From contig JAJZHE010000004.1 in assembly GCA_021804655.1 (NCBI GenBank), forward strand, positions 1-49,587: 49,587 nucleotides of DNA, read 5' to 3'. The translations under genes and the position numbers were made by a program. Position 1 is the first letter of the stretch; the number at the start of each line of letters is the position of its first letter. Shown piece after piece: positions 46,020 through 49,587 of the stretch. The notes beneath the pieces are model-generated. The model was not told the DNA's origin. It saw only the letters and a program-made list of their open reading frames with translations, and did not search any database. The DNA is from Acidobacteriota bacterium. GTDB taxonomy: Bacteria; Acidobacteriota; Terriglobia; Terriglobales; Acidobacteriaceae.

Positions 46020-48025
46020 GATTGTCCTTTCGTGGAAGGGTGCGATTGCGAGTGGCTGAGCTGCGCGATGACGGCATCGGAGTCATAGACGCATCCGCCC
46101 CAGACGCCACCGGAGGCGGTGACGAGCGCGGCCCAGAGACGCGTGTCGTCGGGGAGCTGCGGATGCGGGTGAAGATCGGGTCGTGGAGTGCGCGCAGCCA
46201 GCAGCGCGGTGCCGCTGGCGACGGCCTCGTCGTCCGGAGCAAGCAGATCGACAGTACCGGTGAGTTGACTGCGGTCGATAACGATGCGGATGCGATCGCC
46301 GTCGAGGACGCGCCCGATGGGTCCGCCGGCCAGCGCCTCCGGGCTGATGTGGCCGATGCAGGCACCGGTGGAGACGCCGCTGAAACGCGCGTCGGTGAGG
46401 ACGGCGACGTGTTTGCAGTGCGGCAATTGTTTCAGCGCGGACGTGATCTGATAAATCTCCTGCATGCCGGCGCCGAGCGGCCCACCGCAGAGGAGGACAA
46501 TGACGTCGCCGCTGCCGACCTGCCCGGATTTGATGGCGGCAATGGCAGCTTCTTCCGTGACGAAGACGCGCGCCGGACCGGTATGACGATAGACGTTATC
46601 CGGACCAATGAGCGAAGGATCGATGGCGGTGCATTTGATGACCGAGCCGTGCGGAGCGAGATTGCCGGAAGGAAAACAGACGGTAGAGCTGAGTCCGGCA
46701 GCGCGAGCGGCGGCGGGGGAGTGGATGACGTCCTCCGGGTCGATGCCGTCGAGGTCGCGCAGTCGTTGGCGCAGGACGCCGCGGCGCTCACTCGATCGCC
46801 ACCAGTCGAGTGATTCACCGAGAGTGACACCAGCGACCGTGCGCACGGAGGTGTCGAGCAGACCGGCTTCGCGGAGATGCAGCATGACCTCCGGTACGCC
46901 GCCGGCGAGAAAGACCTGCACGGTGGCGAAGTTGCGCGGACCGTTGGGAAGCGCATCGACGAGGCGCGGAACAGCGCGGTTGACAGCGGCCCAGTCCTCG
47001 GCGGTGGGCCGCGCCAGACCGGCGGAGAATGCAATGGCGGGCAGGTGAAGCAGCAGATTGGTGGATCCGCCAAAAGCGGCGTGCAGGACCATGGCGTTGC
47101 GCACGGCGGCATCGGTGAGGATGTGGCGCATGCCAACTCCGGTCTGGTGCATGCGCAGCAAAGCCAGTGCGGAGCGAGCCGCGGCATCGAGCCAGAGGGG
47201 ATGGCCGGAGGGCGCAAGCGCGGAGTGAGGCAGCGCGATGCCGAGCGCCTCTGCGACGACCTGCGCAGTGGCGGCTGTGCCCAGGAACTGGCATCCGCCG
47301 CCGGGCGAGGCGCAGGCGCGACAGCCGACCTCGGCAGCGGCTTCCAGCGTGATCTGCCCCTGGGCAAAACGCGCGCCGATGGTCTGGACCTTGCCGGCGT
47401 CTTCGCCGGAGGTGGGCAGCAGCGTGACGCCGCCGGGGACGAGGATCGCCGGATAGTCGCCGCTGGCGGCCAGGGCCATCATCATGGCGGGCAGACCCTT
47501 GTCGCAGGTGGCCACGCCGAGGACGCCTTTGCGTGTGGGCAACGAACGGACGAGGCGGCGCAGGACGATGGCCGCGTCGTTGCGATAGGGCAGCGAGTCG
47601 AACATGCCGACTGTGCCCTGTGTGCGCCCGTCGCAGGGATCGGTGCAGGCAGCAGCGTAGGGGATGGCGCGGTTGTGGCGAAGCGTTCGCGCGGCCTCGG
47701 CGACGAGCAGGCCGACTTCCCAGTGGCCGGTGTGGAGGCCGAGCGCAATGGGTTCGCCGCTGTCGGCACGCAGGCCGCCATGGGTGCTGAGGATGAGAAA
47801 TTCAGGATCGAGCAGACGGGACGGCTCCCACCCCATGCCCGCGCCCTGGCTGAGCGCGAAAAGATTGCCGGAGGGCTGGGTGAGCAGCATCTCCGGCGTG
47901 ATGGGCAAGGCTCCGGACGGGCCAGCGGCGTGGGTAGCGACAGGCGCGTCTGAGTACAGGGCCGCATTCAAACTGGAAGGCAGAATGGACTCGATGGAGA
48001 GAACAGACAAAAGAGATGCTCCCAA
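46016..48025 (-). CDS. IlvD/Edd family dehydratase, YjhG/YagF (D-xylonate dehydratase)-like
   Basis: [93 protein letters not shown]; 4-bp overlap with the FAH gene. Confidence 0.9.
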   Translation of the reverse strand: MGASLLSVLSIESILPSSLNAALYSDAPVATHAAGPSGALPITPEMLLTQPSGNLFALSQGAGMGWEPSRLLDPEFLILSTHGGLRADSGEPIALGLHTGHWEVGLLVAEAARTLRHNRAIPYAAACTDPCDGRTQGTVGMFDSLPYRNDAAIVLRRLVRSLPTRKGVLGVATCDKGLPAMMMALAASGDYPAILVPGGVTLLPTSGEDAGKVQTIGARFAQGQITLEAAAEVGCRACASPGGGCQFLGTAATAQVVAEALGIALPHSALAPSGHPLWLDAAARSALALLRMHQTGVGMRHILTDAAVRNAMVLHAAFGGSTNLLLHLPAIAFSAGLARPTAEDWAAVNRAVPRLVDALPNGPRNFATVQVFLAGGVPEVMLHLREAGLLDTSVRTVAGVTLGESLDWWRSSERRGVLRQRLRDLDGIDPEDVIHSPAAARAAGLSSTVCFPSGNLAPHGSVIKCTAIDPSLIGPDNVYRHTGPARVFVTEEAAIAAIKSGQVGSGDVIVLLCGGPLGAGMQEIYQITSALKQLPHCKHVAVLTDARFSGVSTGACIGHISPEALAGGPIGRVLDGDRIRIVIDRSQLTGTVDLLAPDDEAVASGTALLAARTPRPDLHPHPQLPDDTRLWAALVTASGGVWGGCVYDSDAVIAQLSHSQSHPSTKGQS

Positions 48026-48126
48026 GTGAACAGGAATCGCAGACGGGATCGCGGACGGCAGATACGCCGTCGGAATGATTGTAGACGCGCTGCAACTGTC
48101 GGTGCGAGTTCATGGGGTGGGACGGC

Positions 48127-48333
48127 TCAGTGGCCGTCCGCATCTCCGTCGTGTGCGAGCGAGGCGCGACCGGCTTCGCTGATGGAGGCTGTGTCCTTCT
48201 GCAGCATGGCGTTCTGGTCCTGCGCCTGCTGGGTTGCGGCTACGCTGGCCTGGACGCTGGCTTGAACACTGGCCTGGGCGGCCTGTGCGACCTGCGCGGC
48301 TTGAGTTACGGCTCCAATTGCTGCGATACTCAT
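48127..48333 (-). CDS. small Ala/Gln-rich hypothetical protein with QASV repeats (possibly motility-related)
   Basis: MSIAAIGAVTQAAQVAQAAQASVQASVQASVAATQQAQDQNAMLQKDTASISEAGRASLAHDGDADGH; RBS-like aaggagta before the ATG. Confidence 0.55.
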   Translation of the reverse strand: MSIAAIGAVTQAAQVAQAAQASVQASVQASVAATQQAQDQNAMLQKDTASISEAGRASLAHDGDADGH

Positions 48334-48617
48334 AGCAGTACTCCTTTCTGCTGTTGTTTTCGGCGAAGCGCAACGAGTGCTTGAGCGTGGAGGTCAACAA
48401 TGACGAACTCTTCATGGGGTTGCGGCTGGTTGACGGCGCGAACAGGCGAGGCAAAAAGCCGCGGCGTAAATAAAAGTCCGGACGACAGGCCATGCAAAAA
48501 GCAGAGCCGCTGGCGACACAACAAGCAGAGCGACGCGAACCCTTTCAGCCACAACTTCAAACGCGGAGTGCGCACAGCTTCCGCTAAGCCTGCAAGATGA
48601 CCCGGAGGGTCTCCGGC

Positions 48618-49587
48618 ATGTCAGTTCAGCTTCCCCTGTCGGCCATTCCAGAAACGCCATCTCCAGTGCATCAAATCGCTGAGGCGATTGATCGCATTGC
48701 GCCCTTGCAGGGGTTGAGCTATGCCGAACGGGAGTGGCTGGCGCAACATGGGCAGGAGATTCGCCTGAAGGTGGGCGAGACGCTTTTTGAGGAAGGGATG
48801 GCCGCCGAGCAGATGATCCTGATCCTGAAGGGCGAGATTCATGTGCGGCGACACAGGACAGGGCCGATGACGCTGTTCATTGGGCGCGCGGGCCAGATGA
48901 CAGGACTGCTTCCCTTCTCGCGGATGAACAGCTATGGTGGACACGGATATGCCGTGCAGGATGTGTGGGCGCTGCTGTTTCATCGCTCCCTTTTTCCGGA
49001 GATGCTGCAGACGATCCCAAGTTTGGGCCAGCGCGTGGTAAATACGCTGCTGGACAGGGTGCGCGAGGTGACGCGCATTGAGCAGCAAAGCGAAAAACTG
49101 ACGGCGCTGGGCAAGCTGGCGGGCAACCTGGCACATGAGCTGAACAATCCTTCGGCAGCCGCGCAGCGGGCGGCCAGCGGGATTTTGAGCGAGCTGCGGT
49201 ATTTTGCCGACGGACGTTATGCGCTGGTGGCGCAGTGTCTGACCGAAGAACAGGTATTGGCGGTACAGAACTGGGAGCGGCAGGCACGCACGCGTGCCGC
49301 GGATGTGCAAGGCGATGGACAATCGACGATTGCAGACCGTGAGGATGCCATTCTGCGCTGGCTGAACGAGCACAGGATTGAGGAGGGATGGCGGATTGCG
49401 CCCGAGCTGGCGGAGCTGGGCGTGATGCTGGATGACCTGCAAATGCTGGCGGATTTTCTGGACCGCGAAGCGATGCAGGTGGTGCTGGCTCAGTTCGCCT
49501 CTTCGCTGCGCGCCGAGCACTTTGCGCAGGCGATGCTGCACTCCTCGGAGCGCATCTTTGACCTGATCAGCGCGATCAAAAGCTACT
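48618..49587 (+). CDS. cNMP-binding domain sensor histidine kinase, partial (truncated by right window edge)
   Basis: Open frame with no stop before the window end: MSVQLPLSAIPETPSPVHQ...VGETLFEEGMAAEQMILILKGEIHVRRHRTGP...ALGKLAGNLAHELNNPSAAAQRAA (H-box). Not in the ORF track for lack of a stop. Confidence 0.85.
   Translation, partial: MSVQLPLSAIPETPSPVHQIAEAIDRIAPLQGLSYAEREWLAQHGQEIRLKVGETLFEEGMAAEQMILILKGEIHVRRHRTGPMTLFIGRAGQMTGLLPFSRMNSYGGHGYAVQDVWALLFHRSLFPEMLQTIPSLGQRVVNTLLDRVREVTRIEQQSEKLTALGKLAGNLAHELNNPSAAAQRAASGILSELRYFADGRYALVAQCLTEEQVLAVQNWERQARTRAADVQGDGQSTIADREDAILRWLNEHRIEEGWRIAPELAELGVMLDDLQMLADFLDREAMQVVLAQFASSLRAEHFAQAMLHSSERIFDLISAIKSY

Noticed and set aside
1-49587. tRNA, rRNA or transposase/IS elements
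   Set aside because: None recognised by eye on either strand; no transposase-like ORF in the track. tRNAscan/Infernal would be needed to exclude small RNAs.

Overview
GC-rich bacterial chromosomal window. Gene content and style suggest an Acidobacteriaceae-type genome, but that is inference. The first ~850 bp are AT-rich and look foreign. Supported content, left to right: a 3'-truncated HipA-like kinase (minus, runs off the left edge); an SDR oxidoreductase; a heavy-metal (Cu/Ag-type) CusCBA efflux locus with a small Cys/Met-rich secreted protein, a duplicated-domain secreted protein and a NosL-like protein; uvrB; a degenerate receiver protein; a ccmF-ccmH cytochrome c maturation cluster; a ZIP transporter; two adjacent ClC channels/antiporters; an enoyl-CoA hydratase; a GH130-like protein; a DHH phosphoesterase; the flagellar basal-body operon flgB-flgC-fliE-fliF-fliG-fliH-fliI-fliJ; a sigma54 activator and an OmpR-type regulator; lexA, trxA, thrB-thrC, modABC, murB and a bacilliredoxin; a LacI/FAH/YjhG-type sugar-acid locus; and a cNMP-binding histidine kinase cut by the right edge. 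Most notable: (1) an interspersed 3'-intergenic repeat family. It has at least 6 loci, always in the same orientation downstream of a plus-strand gene. Its core encodes an ATTCCC-TTCG-GGAAT hairpin (cUUCGg tetraloop), followed by a degenerate AANNGC hexamer tail. (2) A sigma54 enhancer-binding protein that ends right after the AAA+ domain with no C-terminal HTH. It lies immediately upstream of a strong -24/-12 match in front of flgB. (3) A 32-bp tandem duplication of the flgC translation-initiation region that creates an 11-codon upstream mini-ORF overlapping the flgC start (ATGA). All functional claims are sequence-reading inferences; no searches were run.
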